Assembly: GCA_964477035.1 (NCBI GenBank)
Contig: CAYZCW010000003.1
Span: forward strand, 62,001 to 126,000
Direction: 5' to 3'
Length of the DNA stretch: 64,000 nt
Origin: SLSG01 sp964477035
GTDB taxonomy: Bacteria > Bacteroidota > Bacteroidia > Bacteroidales > UBA7960
Part shown: piece by piece, positions 1 through 8,257 of the stretch
How positions within the stretch are numbered: position 1 is the stretch's first letter
How the letters are laid out: each line of letters opens with the position of its first letter
The notes under the pieces: generated by a model
The model's input: the letters and a program-made list of their open reading frames with translations, nothing else
Databases searched by the model: none
Told to the model about the DNA's origin: nothing
Made by a program: the position numbers and the translations under genes

Positions 1-1
1 G

Positions 2-1504
2 GAGAACTGCATCTTCCTGCTGAACAAATACCACCACGAATACCGGGCCCACGGCAACAAGATCAAAAGCCTGGTGAGGGTGGTACAGCGGGTGGGCAAT
101 GCCACCCTGCTGACCAATGCCACGACGGCCGTCGGTTTTGCCACATTCATCATCACCGGCAACCGCATCCTGGTCGAATTCGGCATCGTGGCCGCCCTGA
201 ACATCCTATCGGTCTTCCTGCTCACCATCACCCTCATCCCCATCTTCTACAGCTACCTGGAGCCACCCAAATACCGGCACATCAGGCACCTGAACAACCG
301 CCGGATGCAGCGAATGATCCGCGGGATCATCCGGGTGGTCAGCCACCACCGCGCCAGGGTCTATGCCGTGGCCGTGATTCTCCTTTTAGGCGGACTGGCC
401 GGCATGACCCGTCTGCATACTTCCGGCAGCGTGGTGGACGACATTCCCCACCGCGACCCGCTGTATACCGACCTGTTGTTTTTCGAACGCCACATCTCGG
501 GCATCATGCCCTTCGAGGTCATGATCGAAACCGGCCGTCCGAACGGCGTGGTCCGCCCGGCCACCCTGGAGGCCATCGAGGCCTTGCAGGCGGAGATGGC
601 CGCCATCCCTGAATTGTCCCGTCCCCTGTCCGTGGCCGAGGCCATGAAACTGGTCCGGCAGGCCTTTTACCGGGGCGAGCCCGCCATGTATGGCCTGCCC
701 AACCGGCACGACCGCAACTTCATACAGTCGTACATCCCGGCCGGGTCCATGGGCGACCAGTCCCTGCTGCGGTCCCTGGCGGACAGCAGCCTGCAGACCA
801 CCCGCATCAGCGTGCAGATGGCCAATATCGGCACGAGGGACATCCGACGCATTCAGGAGGCATTGCAACCCCGCATCGATTCCCTCTTTGACCCCGCCAC
901 CCACAAGGTCACCATCACCGGCACCAGCGTGGTCTTCCTCAAGGGGACCGAGTACCTGGTTAGGAACCTGCTGACCAGCCTGCTGTTCGCCATCGCCATC
1001 ATATCGGTGCTCATGGCCCTGCTGTTCAGCCGCGCGCGTATGGTGATCATCTCCCTGATCCCCAACCTGTTTCCGCAGATCCTGACGGCCGCCATGATGG
1101 GCTACCTGGGCATCCCCATCAAGCCGTCCACCATCATCATCTTCAGCATTGCCCTGGGCATATCGGTCGACAACTCCATCCATTTCCTTGCCAAGTTCCG
1201 CCAGGAGTTGCGTCTGAAAAACTACCACATCAAGCATGCCGTGATCTCGGCCCTGAATGAGAGCGGGGTGAGCATGATCTATACCTATGGGGTGCTGTTC
1301 TTCGGTTTCATCATCTTCACCTTTTCGACCTTCGGCGGCACCCAGGCCCTCGGCTACCTGATCGCCTTCACCCTGAGCGTGGCCCTGCTATCCAACCTAT
1401 TTCTGATGCCATCCATCCTCCTCTCCCTGCACAAGCGGGTGGAAGGAACCCGCCTGGAGCGTTCCCTGCTGGGCAAGGCTGACCCATCCGACGGCTTGCT
1501 TTAA
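2..1504 (+). CDS. RND/MMPL superfamily exporter, C-terminal part (5' end outside window)
   Basis: The reading frame is open from base 2, so the gene begins before the window. The visible 500 residues start in a transmembrane helix (ENCIFLLNKYHHEY), continue through the helix-rich stretch TLLTNATTAVGFATF, then a roughly 200-residue soluble loop (about residues 105-305), then a second block of five or six helices ending in a short cytoplasmic tail. The duplicated arrangement and the second-half motif LGISVDNSIHFLAKFR are typical of the RND/MMPL/Patched-like exporters that move lipids or hydrophobic compounds by proton exchange in the inner membrane. The substrate cannot be read from sequence. 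A small hairpin follows the stop codon. Family assignment is firm, function is not. Confidence 0.85.
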   Translation, partial: ENCIFLLNKYHHEYRAHGNKIKSLVRVVQRVGNATLLTNATTAVGFATFIITGNRILVEFGIVAALNILSVFLLTITLIPIFYSYLEPPKYRHIRHLNNRRMQRMIRGIIRVVSHHRARVYAVAVILLLGGLAGMTRLHTSGSVVDDIPHRDPLYTDLLFFERHISGIMPFEVMIETGRPNGVVRPATLEAIEALQAEMAAIPELSRPLSVAEAMKLVRQAFYRGEPAMYGLPNRHDRNFIQSYIPAGSMGDQSLLRSLADSSLQTTRISVQMANIGTRDIRRIQEALQPRIDSLFDPATHKVTITGTSVVFLKGTEYLVRNLLTSLLFAIAIISVLMALLFSRARMVIISLIPNLFPQILTAAMMGYLGIPIKPSTIIIFSIALGISVDNSIHFLAKFRQELRLKNYHIKHAVISALNESGVSMIYTYGVLFFGFIIFTFSTFGGTQALGYLIAFTLSVALLSNLFLMPSILLSLHKRVEGTRLERSLLGKADPSDGLL

Positions 1505-1505
1505 G

Positions 1506-1528
1506 AATTCCTTTGGGAATTGGTTTTT
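1506..1528 (+). terminator. Weak intrinsic terminator after the RND exporter
   Basis: Six-base-pair stem AATTCC/GGAATT (1506-1511 with 1516-1521), loop TTTG, followed by a T-run. It overlaps the -33 element of the rmlA promoter, so the exporter gene appears to end where rmlA transcription is set up. Confidence 0.4.
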
Positions 1529-1543
1529 AAAGACGTAGTTTTG
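1512..1543 (+). promoter_or_regulatory. Bacteroidota-type promoter of rmlA
   Basis: TTTG at 1512-1515, a 20-base spacer, then TAGTTTTG at 1536-1543, matching the TTTG / TAnnTTTG consensus recognised by the Bacteroidota primary sigma factor. It gives a leader of about 65 bases before the rmlA start. Confidence 0.65.
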
Positions 1544-1614
1544 CGATAACCATCCGATTGACAAACATGAACGTCCCTTCCGGAGCGCCGGCGGGATCAT
1601 TCAAGGAGGCTGAC

Positions 1615-2487
1615 ATGAAAGGCATCATTCTCGCCGGGGGATCCGGCACCCGGCTCTACCCCATCACCCTGGCCATGAGCAAACAGCTCATGCCCGTGTA
1701 TGACAAGCCCATGATCTACTATCCCCTGTCGGTCCTGATGATGGCCGGCATCCGCGATGTGCTTGTCATTTCCACCCCCCAGGACCTTCCGCATTTTGTC
1801 CGCCTGCTGGGCGATGGGTCCCCCCTGGGATGCAATTTCAGCTATGCCGTCCAGAAGGAGCCCAACGGACTGGCCCAGTCCTTTGTCATCGGGGAGGAGT
1901 TCATTGGCAGGGAGAAAGTGTCGCTCATCCTGGGCGACAACATCTTTTATGGGAGCGGTTTCATCAACAGCCTGCAATCGCACAACGACCCGGAAGGCGG
2001 GGTGGTGTTCGCCTACCATGTATCCAACCCCAGCCGTTACGGGGTGGTGTCCTTTGACAGGGACCACCGGGCCATCAGCATCGAGGAAAAACCGGACAGG
2101 CCCCAGTCGAATTATGCGGTGCCGGGCCTGTATTTCTATGACAACAGTGTGGTGGAGGTGGCCAAAAGCATCCGACCGAGCGACCGGGGGGAATACGAGA
2201 TCACCGACGTGAACCGCTGGTACCTGGAGCGGGGTCTGCTGAAGGTGGGCCTGATGAGCCGGGGTACCGCCTGGCTGGATACCGGCACCTTCGAAAGCCT
2301 GATCCAGGCGGCCCAGTTTGTCCAGGTAATCGAGCAACGGCAGGGCCTGAAGATCGGATGCATCGAGGAGGTCGCCTTCCGCATGGGCTATATCGACGGA
2401 GCCCAGCTTGAAAAGGTGGCCCAGCCGCTGCTGAAGAGCGGCTACGGGGGCTACCTGCTGGGGCTGCTGGCAGAATCCCGGCGGTAA
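1615..2487 (+). CDS. rmlA: Glucose-1-phosphate thymidylyltransferase RmlA
   Basis: This 290-residue cytoplasmic enzyme joins dTTP and glucose 1-phosphate to give dTDP-glucose, the first step towards dTDP-rhamnose and related sugars for surface polysaccharide. The N-terminal nucleotide-binding signature GGSGTRLYP lies at residues 8-16, followed by KQLMPVYDKPMIYYPL; the metal-binding GDN (LILGDNIFYG) and the EKP motif of nucleotidyltransferases are present. The ATG at 1615 is preferred because it begins MKGIILAGG as in the family and has an AAGGAGG at 1603-1609. A TTG at 1558 would add an unconserved leader. The other rml genes are not nearby. Confidence 0.95.
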   Translation: MKGIILAGGSGTRLYPITLAMSKQLMPVYDKPMIYYPLSVLMMAGIRDVLVISTPQDLPHFVRLLGDGSPLGCNFSYAVQKEPNGLAQSFVIGEEFIGREKVSLILGDNIFYGSGFINSLQSHNDPEGGVVFAYHVSNPSRYGVVSFDRDHRAISIEEKPDRPQSNYAVPGLYFYDNSVVEVAKSIRPSDRGEYEITDVNRWYLERGLLKVGLMSRGTAWLDTGTFESLIQAAQFVQVIEQRQGLKIGCIEEVAFRMGYIDGAQLEKVAQPLLKSGYGGYLLGLLAESRR

Positions 2488-2563
2488 GCCGGCCTGCATA
2501 CCATCTGACCCTGCCGGCCGGGCGAAAGACCGGCAGATACATCACCACCAAAGCCTGTCATCC

Positions 2564-3541
2564 ATGAGTCAACACCTAGCCCGTCTGAATGAAATGGTCG
2601 CCGCCCGTATGGCGGAGACCCGGCTCGATAAGGAGCCAAGGGGATTGTACGAACCCATTGAGTATTGCCTGAAGAACGGGGGAAAGCGCATCCGGCCGCT
2701 GATGACCCTGCTGGGCTGCGAGATGTTCGGCGGCCGTGCGGAAGAGGCCCTTTCCCCGGCCATCGGACTGGAGTTGTTTCACAATTTCACCCTGATGCAC
2801 GACGACATCATGGACCAGGCCCCCATCCGGCGCGGACAGCCCGCCGTGCATGTTAAATGGGACACCAACACCGCGATCCTTTCGGGCGACGTGTTGTTTG
2901 CCAGGGCATACGAATACATGCTGGATGTTCCCGACCATTGCCTGAGGCAGGTGATGGAACTGTTCAGCCGGACGGTGATCGAGGTGTGCGAAGGACAGCA
3001 GTACGACATGGACTTCGAAAAGACCGGACGCGTCACCGAAGCCGAGTACCTGGAGATGATCCGTTTGAAAACGGCCGTGCTTCCGGCGGCCTGCCTTAAG
3101 GCAGGAGCGATCGTGGCGGGGGCGCCTGCCGTGGATGCTGAAAAGATTTACCGGTTCGGGGAAAGCGTCGGACTGGCCTTCCAGCTGCGCGACGACTGGC
3201 TGGACGCTTTCGGGGACGAGGCCCTGTTCGGCAAGAAGAGCGGGGGCGACATCGTGGCCAATAAAAAGACCTGGCTGTACATCAAGGCCTGGGAGCTCTC
3301 CGCCCCGGCGCAGCGGCAGGAACTGGACCGGGCTTACTCCGGCGCCATTTCCGATCCCGACACCAAAATCGGCCGGGTCATGGGCATTTTCAACAGCCTG
3401 GGGATCCGCGAACTGGCCATACAGGCCATGGAGACCCATTACCAAAGGGCCTTTGAAGCCCTGGATGCCATAGAGGCGCCGGCAGGGCCAAAGGAAAACC
3501 TGCGGATGCTTGCCCAAAGCCTGTTCGATCGGGCGCATTGA
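2564..3541 (+). CDS. Polyprenyl (geranylgeranyl/farnesyl-type) diphosphate synthase
   Basis: A 325-residue all-helical trans-prenyltransferase that condenses isopentenyl diphosphate with allylic diphosphates to make precursors of quinones and other isoprenoids. Both aspartate motifs are intact: first DDIMD at residues 80-84, with the downstream RR of the pattern DDxxDxxxxRRG, and second DDWLD at 210-214. KNGGKRIRP at 38-46 is the diphosphate-binding region. Chain length cannot be fixed from sequence by eye; the residues before the first motif (LFHNFTLMHDD) leave geranylgeranyl or longer products possible. A 76-base gap with a small hairpin separates it from rmlA, so the two may be co-transcribed. 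Confidence 0.9.
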   Translation: MSQHLARLNEMVAARMAETRLDKEPRGLYEPIEYCLKNGGKRIRPLMTLLGCEMFGGRAEEALSPAIGLELFHNFTLMHDDIMDQAPIRRGQPAVHVKWDTNTAILSGDVLFARAYEYMLDVPDHCLRQVMELFSRTVIEVCEGQQYDMDFEKTGRVTEAEYLEMIRLKTAVLPAACLKAGAIVAGAPAVDAEKIYRFGESVGLAFQLRDDWLDAFGDEALFGKKSGGDIVANKKTWLYIKAWELSAPAQRQELDRAYSGAISDPDTKIGRVMGIFNSLGIRELAIQAMETHYQRAFEALDAIEAPAGPKENLRMLAQSLFDRAH

Positions 3542-3647
3542 TGCCCTCATCCGGGCCGCCGGACACATTGATCCCCGCAACCCACCGCCCGGGCAGTGGC
3601 TGGGTGGCCCGGCGGCCGGGTCCGCGAGCAGAGGCGCCTCCCCCCTT

Positions 3648-3688
3648 AAAAAAATCCGGCCGGTGTTCCATGCGAACACCGGCCGGAT
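3648..3688. terminator. Strong shared terminator between convergent genes
   Basis: A perfect 14-base-pair stem (3654-3667 with 3675-3688, loop 3668-3674) lies between the prenyl synthase and the AOR gene. On the minus strand it is followed at once by a run of seven T, so it is best suited to end the AOR transcript; on the plus strand a shorter TTTT follows. Confidence 0.85.
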
Positions 3689-3712
3689 GCTGTTTTAGGA
3701 GCCATGCAGCGA

Positions 3713-5878
3713 TCAGGCTTCCTGCAGGTGGGGCTTGACCACCTCCAGCACCTCGGGCAGGTCCATGCCCAGGTCCTTCAGATGCTCCAGGGTCGGGATG
3801 CCGTTTTTGGTCCACCCGCGGCGCTGGTACACGGCGTCGAGCAGCTGTTCGTAACGGCCCTCGCGGTACTTGCGCAGGGCGGCCATTTTCTCCCCGGTCG
3901 TCTTGCCTGAGGGATCAAAGCCAACCTCCTCCTTCAGTTGCTTGTCGTAGCGCTCGGCGCGCGATTCGTATTCCTCAGCGGTCACGGGGCCGGCGGCACG
4001 ATAGGGCTGTGCATCGTGGATGCGCTTGCCAAAGCCGCGGCGCAGGTTGAACACCCGCTGGAAGTTGTACACCCGCTCACTCTGGCGGATCATCTCCTCC
4101 TTGCTGAAGGGCCTGCCGGTCACCGCTTCATAGATGGCCACGTAATTGGCCACATGCTTGGGGATCTTGTGGGGTTCCTCCTCCTGGGCATTCTCCGGGG
4201 GCACCACATCGTTCCAGCAAAGCTTGCACAATCCCACGAGCCCGAACCAGGTGCGGAACATGGGGAAGTAATGCAATGCCTCGGCCTTGTCTTCGAAGGT
4301 CGGGATCTGGTTGTTGACCATGTCCATAAAGATCAGCCAGGCCTCGTCATGCTGGGGCCCCTTGTTGGTCATGGCGTACCCGCCCTGCTGGGCAAGGCTT
4401 TCCTTGGACACGTACTGGGAATACTCCAGTCCCTTGTTCACCATGCCGATGTCGTTCAGGAACTTTTCGTCCCCCCAACCTTTCTCGGTGAACATCTCCT
4501 TCATCTTCTGCACGCCCAGTCCGGCAACCAGGCCGAAGCCCTCGCCGCGCGCCAGCTGGTGCATCAGTTCCAGGGCCGCCTCCTTGTTCCCGAAGGTCAG
4601 CTCCAGTCCACCGGTCCGCTCCTTGTTGAGGATGCCGTTCTCGTAGCACTCCATAATGAAGGCCACCACGGTGCCCCAGGTGATCGTGCAGATGCCGTAG
4701 GTGTCGCAATAAAAATTCTGTTCGATGATGGCTTCCGGATCGAAGATGCCGAGGTTGGAGCCCAGCCCCGCGCCGGTCTCGTATTCGGGTCCGTCGACAA
4801 TCACCTTCTGCCCCTTATAGGGACCGGTCTTCAGCTCAAAATCGTCCACCCCTTTGGCGCAGGACATGGCACAGCCGATCCAGCAGCCATCGGGCACATT
4901 CTGGGTGAAGTACTTGTCGCGGAACACATTGCTGTGAATCTTCAGGCCGTCGTCATGGCTGCCGTACTTGAAGTTATGGGTGGGCAGGAGGTCGTAGTCG
5001 TTCATCACGTTGAGGATGTTGGCCGTGCCCTTGCGGCGCATCTGGCACTGGTCGTCATCCAGCTCGCGCATCTCCTTCTGGAAATCCCGGCCGCGGTCCT
5101 TGATGGTCTCCAGGTCGGCCACATTGTTCAGGTTGCCACTCACCCCTTCGACCTTGGCCACGATGGCGCGGATCTTCTTGTCGCGCATCACGGTGCCGAT
5201 GCCGCCGCGTCCGGCCTGCTTGAGGCGGATTTTCTTGCGCTTCATGTCATAGAAGGTGAAGTTGACCATGCCGATCAGGGAATGGTCTGCCGCGGCCCCG
5301 GTGGAAACGATGCCGATATTGCGGGCATCCTTTTCATTCTCTGCGAACATCTCGGTCAGCTCCTCGGCCATCAGGTGGGTATCCACACTGAGCCCCGGGT
5401 CTTCGAAGATCTCGATCTTATTGTTTTTGCCGTCGATGAAAATGACGACATCTTTCTCTGCCTTGCCCTGCAGTTCGAGGGCGTCGAAGCCCGAAAACTT
5501 CAGGAAGGGTCCGAAAAAGCCCCCCACGTTGGAGTCCATCACCGAATCGGTCTGGGGAGAGATGGTCACCAGCAGGGACTTGCCCGCCCCTGAGTACTGG
5601 GTGATGCCACCCACGGGTCCGGAGGAGATGATGATCTCATTCTCGGGATCGTTCCATTTGGTGTCGGGTTTGGTGGCATCCCAGAGCAGACGCAGGCCAT
5701 AGCCCTTGCCCCCGATGAACTTCTCCTTCATTACGGGAGGGACATCCTTTTCCTTGATTTCATTCGATCCGACGTTGATGTACAACACCCTGTCGGTATA
5801 GCCCCTGTAGAGGTCCTTCTTCTGGTAGCTGACCTCCTTCAGACGCTTCCGCTGTTCTCTGATTTCCGCAATGTTCAT
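3713..5878 (-). CDS. Aldehyde:ferredoxin oxidoreductase family protein (tungsten/molybdenum bis-pterin enzyme)
   Basis: A 721-residue cytoplasmic enzyme of the AOR family, which oxidises aldehydes to acids and passes electrons to ferredoxin using a tungstopterin and one [4Fe-4S] cluster. The N-terminal domain begins near residue 25, with the pterin-contacting FIGGKGYGLRLLWD around 53-66. GPEYET and DTYGICTITW lie in the middle domain. The cluster cysteines appear as C332, C336 and C340 (PDGCWIGCAMSCAKG), with C551 and C554 (LCKLCWND) as candidates for the fourth ligand. Family archetypes of about 605 residues have CxxCxxxC here; this protein has CxxxCxxxC and is over 100 residues longer. The start has AAGGAG nine bases upstream. 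It is monocistronic, with its own promoter and terminator. The substrate is unknown. Confidence 0.9.
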   Translation of the reverse strand: MNIAEIREQRKRLKEVSYQKKDLYRGYTDRVLYINVGSNEIKEKDVPPVMKEKFIGGKGYGLRLLWDATKPDTKWNDPENEIIISSGPVGGITQYSGAGKSLLVTISPQTDSVMDSNVGGFFGPFLKFSGFDALELQGKAEKDVVIFIDGKNNKIEIFEDPGLSVDTHLMAEELTEMFAENEKDARNIGIVSTGAAADHSLIGMVNFTFYDMKRKKIRLKQAGRGGIGTVMRDKKIRAIVAKVEGVSGNLNNVADLETIKDRGRDFQKEMRELDDDQCQMRRKGTANILNVMNDYDLLPTHNFKYGSHDDGLKIHSNVFRDKYFTQNVPDGCWIGCAMSCAKGVDDFELKTGPYKGQKVIVDGPEYETGAGLGSNLGIFDPEAIIEQNFYCDTYGICTITWGTVVAFIMECYENGILNKERTGGLELTFGNKEAALELMHQLARGEGFGLVAGLGVQKMKEMFTEKGWGDEKFLNDIGMVNKGLEYSQYVSKESLAQQGGYAMTNKGPQHDEAWLIFMDMVNNQIPTFEDKAEALHYFPMFRTWFGLVGLCKLCWNDVVPPENAQEEEPHKIPKHVANYVAIYEAVTGRPFSKEEMIRQSERVYNFQRVFNLRRGFGKRIHDAQPYRAAGPVTAEEYESRAERYDKQLKEEVGFDPSGKTTGEKMAALRKYREGRYEQLLDAVYQRRGWTKNGIPTLEHLKDLGMDLPEVLEVVKPHLQEA

Positions 5879-5920
5879 AGACTGAATCTCCTTAAAAAGT
5901 GTTTAATTTTTAACCGCTTA

Positions 5921-5928
5921 CAAAGCTA
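5921..5928 (-). promoter_or_regulatory. -7 promoter element of the AOR gene
   Basis: TAGCTTTG on the minus strand fits TAnnTTTG and would start transcription about 35-40 bases before the AOR start codon. I see no convincing TTG at -33. Confidence 0.45.
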
Positions 5929-6089
5929 CTAAATTTTTATGATCTGTTCTTTTCTTCACAGCTTGTCGCCCGAAATGATTATTTTTGTGAACACCAAAAC
6001 AATCAAGTGATTGAGGCTCCCGTCGGATGGGTTTTCATGGGAGCCCGCAGGCATAATTTATAAAGGTTATAATTTGTAACTCGCCCCCC

Positions 6090-7037
6090 ATGTTGAAGCG
6101 ATCCTGGACCGTTCTGGTCCTCCTGTTGTCCGGAGCCCTTTTCCTGCATTTGTTTATCTACTGGCGGATGGCCGATGAGCCCGACCAGGTCTTCTCCGGC
6201 TCCTTCACCGACCATTACGGGATCTACGCCCTGTCCATTCACGACAGCCTGTCTTTTGCCGGAGAGCCGGTACCCATACACCTGACGGACATCCGGGAGC
6301 GCTACGACCGGGAGTTGCTGGTGAACACCTACTGGCAGAGCCAGACCATGCTGTTCTTCAAGCGGGCCCACCGGTGGTTCCCCGTGATCGAACCCATCCT
6401 TAAAGCAAATGGGGTCCCCGACGACTTCAAATACCTGGCGCTGATCGAAAGCGGGCTGATGAACGTGGTCTCCCCGGCGGGCGCTACCGGCTTCTGGCAG
6501 ATCCTTGCGGGCACGGGACGGGAGCTCGGCCTGGAGGTGAACACCCAGATCGACGAGCGCTACCACGTGGAAAAAGCCACCGAAGCCGCCTGCCGCTACC
6601 TGCTGGATTCCCGGGAGCGGTTCGGGTCGTGGACCCTGGCAGCCGCCGCCTACAACATCGGCAATGCCCGCCTGACGAGGGTTCTGGAAAATCAGCGCGT
6701 CTTTGATTATTACGACCTGCACCTGAACGAGGAAACCGCCCGTTACATGTTTCGCATCCTGGCCGTGAAAACCATCCTGTCAGACCCGGCCGCTTCGGGC
6801 TTCCATTTCCGGGAAAAAGACCTTTATCCCCCGTATGATTACTACCACGTGCAAGTGGACACCACCGTGCGCGACCTGGTGGCCTTTGCCCGACAGCACG
6901 GCATTACCTATAAGGACCTGAGGGTGCTGAACCCCTGGCTGCGCGATTATGAACTGCCGAACCGCTCGCGCAAGCACTATGAGATCAAGATCCCCGTTTC
7001 AACGGAGCAGCCCGGGACAGACACCGCGCATCCCTAA
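6090..7037 (+). CDS. Membrane-anchored lytic murein transglycosylase (MltD-like, GH23) with LysM-like tail
   Basis: A 315-residue protein that should cleave the glycan strand of peptidoglycan in the periplasm, forming 1,6-anhydro ends. Residues 5-25 form an uncleaved membrane anchor. The SLT domain spans about 85-215: the catalytic glutamate is E120 in LALIESG, followed by the family pattern SPAGATGFWQI and later AAAYNIGNARL. The last 60 residues (YYHVQVDTTVRDLVAF... LNPWL) resemble a LysM-type glycan-binding fold. It is transcribed alone, divergent from the AOR gene. The family is clear; the precise MltD-type role is inferred. Confidence 0.88.
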   Translation: MLKRSWTVLVLLLSGALFLHLFIYWRMADEPDQVFSGSFTDHYGIYALSIHDSLSFAGEPVPIHLTDIRERYDRELLVNTYWQSQTMLFFKRAHRWFPVIEPILKANGVPDDFKYLALIESGLMNVVSPAGATGFWQILAGTGRELGLEVNTQIDERYHVEKATEAACRYLLDSRERFGSWTLAAAAYNIGNARLTRVLENQRVFDYYDLHLNEETARYMFRILAVKTILSDPAASGFHFREKDLYPPYDYYHVQVDTTVRDLVAFARQHGITYKDLRVLNPWLRDYELPNRSRKHYEIKIPVSTEQPGTDTAHP

Positions 7038-7084
7038 AACTGGGGATTTTGCACCTTGTTGTTTTAATTTAGACTCATTATTAA

Positions 7085-7092
7085 TAATTTTG
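7085..7092 (+). promoter_or_regulatory. -7 promoter element of the ferric-type ABC operon
   Basis: TAATTTTG at 7085-7092 fits TAnnTTTG and lies 20 bases before the first start codon. The nearest TTG (7059-7061) is 23 bases upstream, slightly far, so only the -7 element is reasonably supported. No Fur-box-like palindrome was evident. Confidence 0.45.
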
Positions 7093-7112
7093 GCATCCAT
7101 TCTTATCGTCGG

Positions 7113-8246
7113 ATGCCCATGAAGTTCATTGACCGCATTTATAGAACAACAACCGGTTCCCGCAACACCCCGGAGCCACTCCCGTCGGGGCGCCCACCAA
7201 GTCGCCGGCCTTTCCTGACCCTGCTGCTGTCCGCCGGAGCCGCCGTCCTCATTCCCCTTGCTTTGCTGTGGGGCACCTCGTGTTCAGCACCCACCGAAGA
7301 AGTCAATGTGTACTCCGGCCGCCACTATCTGTCGGACGAACAACTTTTCAGCCAGTTCACGGAGCAGACCGGCATCCGGGTGAACCTGATCAAGGCCGAT
7401 ACCGACCAGCTGATCCACCGTATGCGCCTGGAAGGGGCCTCCTCCCCGGCCGATTTGCTGATCACCGCCGATGCCGGACGGCTGGTAGGCGCTGCCGCCA
7501 GCGGACTGCTGCAGCCGATCGGCTCGAAACTGATGCAGGAGGTCGTACCGTCCGCCTTCCGTGACCCGGACGGACACTGGACCGGCCTGACCAAAAGGGC
7601 CCGGGTGATCGTGTACCACAAGGACCGGGTCGACCCCTCCGAACTGTCCACCTATGAAGACCTGGCCGGTCCGCAATGGCAGGGACGCGTCCTGGTGCGG
7701 TCCTCCCAGAACCATTACAACCAGACGCTGATGGCCTCCGTGATCGCCGCCCTCGGCCCCCAGGCGGCCGAAGAATGGGCGCATGGCCTCGTGACGAACA
7801 TGGCGCGCAGCCCGCAGGGCAACGACCGCGACCAGGTCAAGGCGATGGCGGCCGGGGCGGGAGACGTGGCGATTGTCAACACCTATTACATGGGATTGTT
7901 GCTTCACTCGGCCAATGCGGAAGAACGGCAGGTGGCCGCACAGGCCGGCATTTTTTTCCCGAACCAGCAGGGACGCGGCACCCACGTGAACATCAGCGGG
8001 GCCGGCATCGCGGCCCATGCGCCCAACAGGGACCATGCCCGCCGGCTCATCGAGTTTTTGCTTGGCGACGAAGCCCAAAGGGTCCTGTCGTCGGACAATT
8101 TTGAATATCCCGTATCGCACCGGGTGGAATGGCCCGAACTGTTGCAGTCCTGGGGCAGCTTCCGCGAGGACACCCTCCCGCTGAGCAGGCTGGCGCCCTG
8201 GCTGCAGGAAGCCATGTTCGTCTTCCACCGGGCCGGCTGGGAGTAA
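7113..8246 (+). CDS. ABC transporter substrate-binding lipoprotein, ferric-iron type (FutA/FbpA-like)
   Basis: A 377-residue periplasmic-facing solute-binding protein of the iron(III) group. A long basic N-terminal region leads into a hydrophobic stretch (residues 33-50) and a lipobox-like WGTSC near residue 53, so it is probably membrane-anchored. The mature part begins EEVNVYSGRHYLSD, close to the FutA/FbpA pattern (VNVYSxRHY), and NTYYMG near residue 250 carries the tyrosine pair that binds iron in this family. The permease and ATPase genes follow directly (11 and 45 bases apart). Start could be the ATG at 7113 or 7119. Thiamine or phosphonate binding is less likely. Confidence 0.85.
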   Translation: MPMKFIDRIYRTTTGSRNTPEPLPSGRPPSRRPFLTLLLSAGAAVLIPLALLWGTSCSAPTEEVNVYSGRHYLSDEQLFSQFTEQTGIRVNLIKADTDQLIHRMRLEGASSPADLLITADAGRLVGAAASGLLQPIGSKLMQEVVPSAFRDPDGHWTGLTKRARVIVYHKDRVDPSELSTYEDLAGPQWQGRVLVRSSQNHYNQTLMASVIAALGPQAAEEWAHGLVTNMARSPQGNDRDQVKAMAAGAGDVAIVNTYYMGLLLHSANAEERQVAAQAGIFFPNQQGRGTHVNISGAGIAAHAPNRDHARRLIEFLLGDEAQRVLSSDNFEYPVSHRVEWPELLQSWGSFREDTLPLSRLAPWLQEAMFVFHRAGWE

Positions 8247-8257
8247 GTCCGCCAAGC

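Noticed and set aside
1558..1614. Upstream TTG start for rmlA
   Set aside because: The added 19 residues are not conserved in RmlA, and the ATG at 1615 has a good AAGGAGG.
3938..5593. Open frame of 551 codons on the plus strand
   Set aside because: Antisense to the AOR gene; its translation is rich in H, L, V and G without any family motif, as expected from the complement of GC-rich codons.
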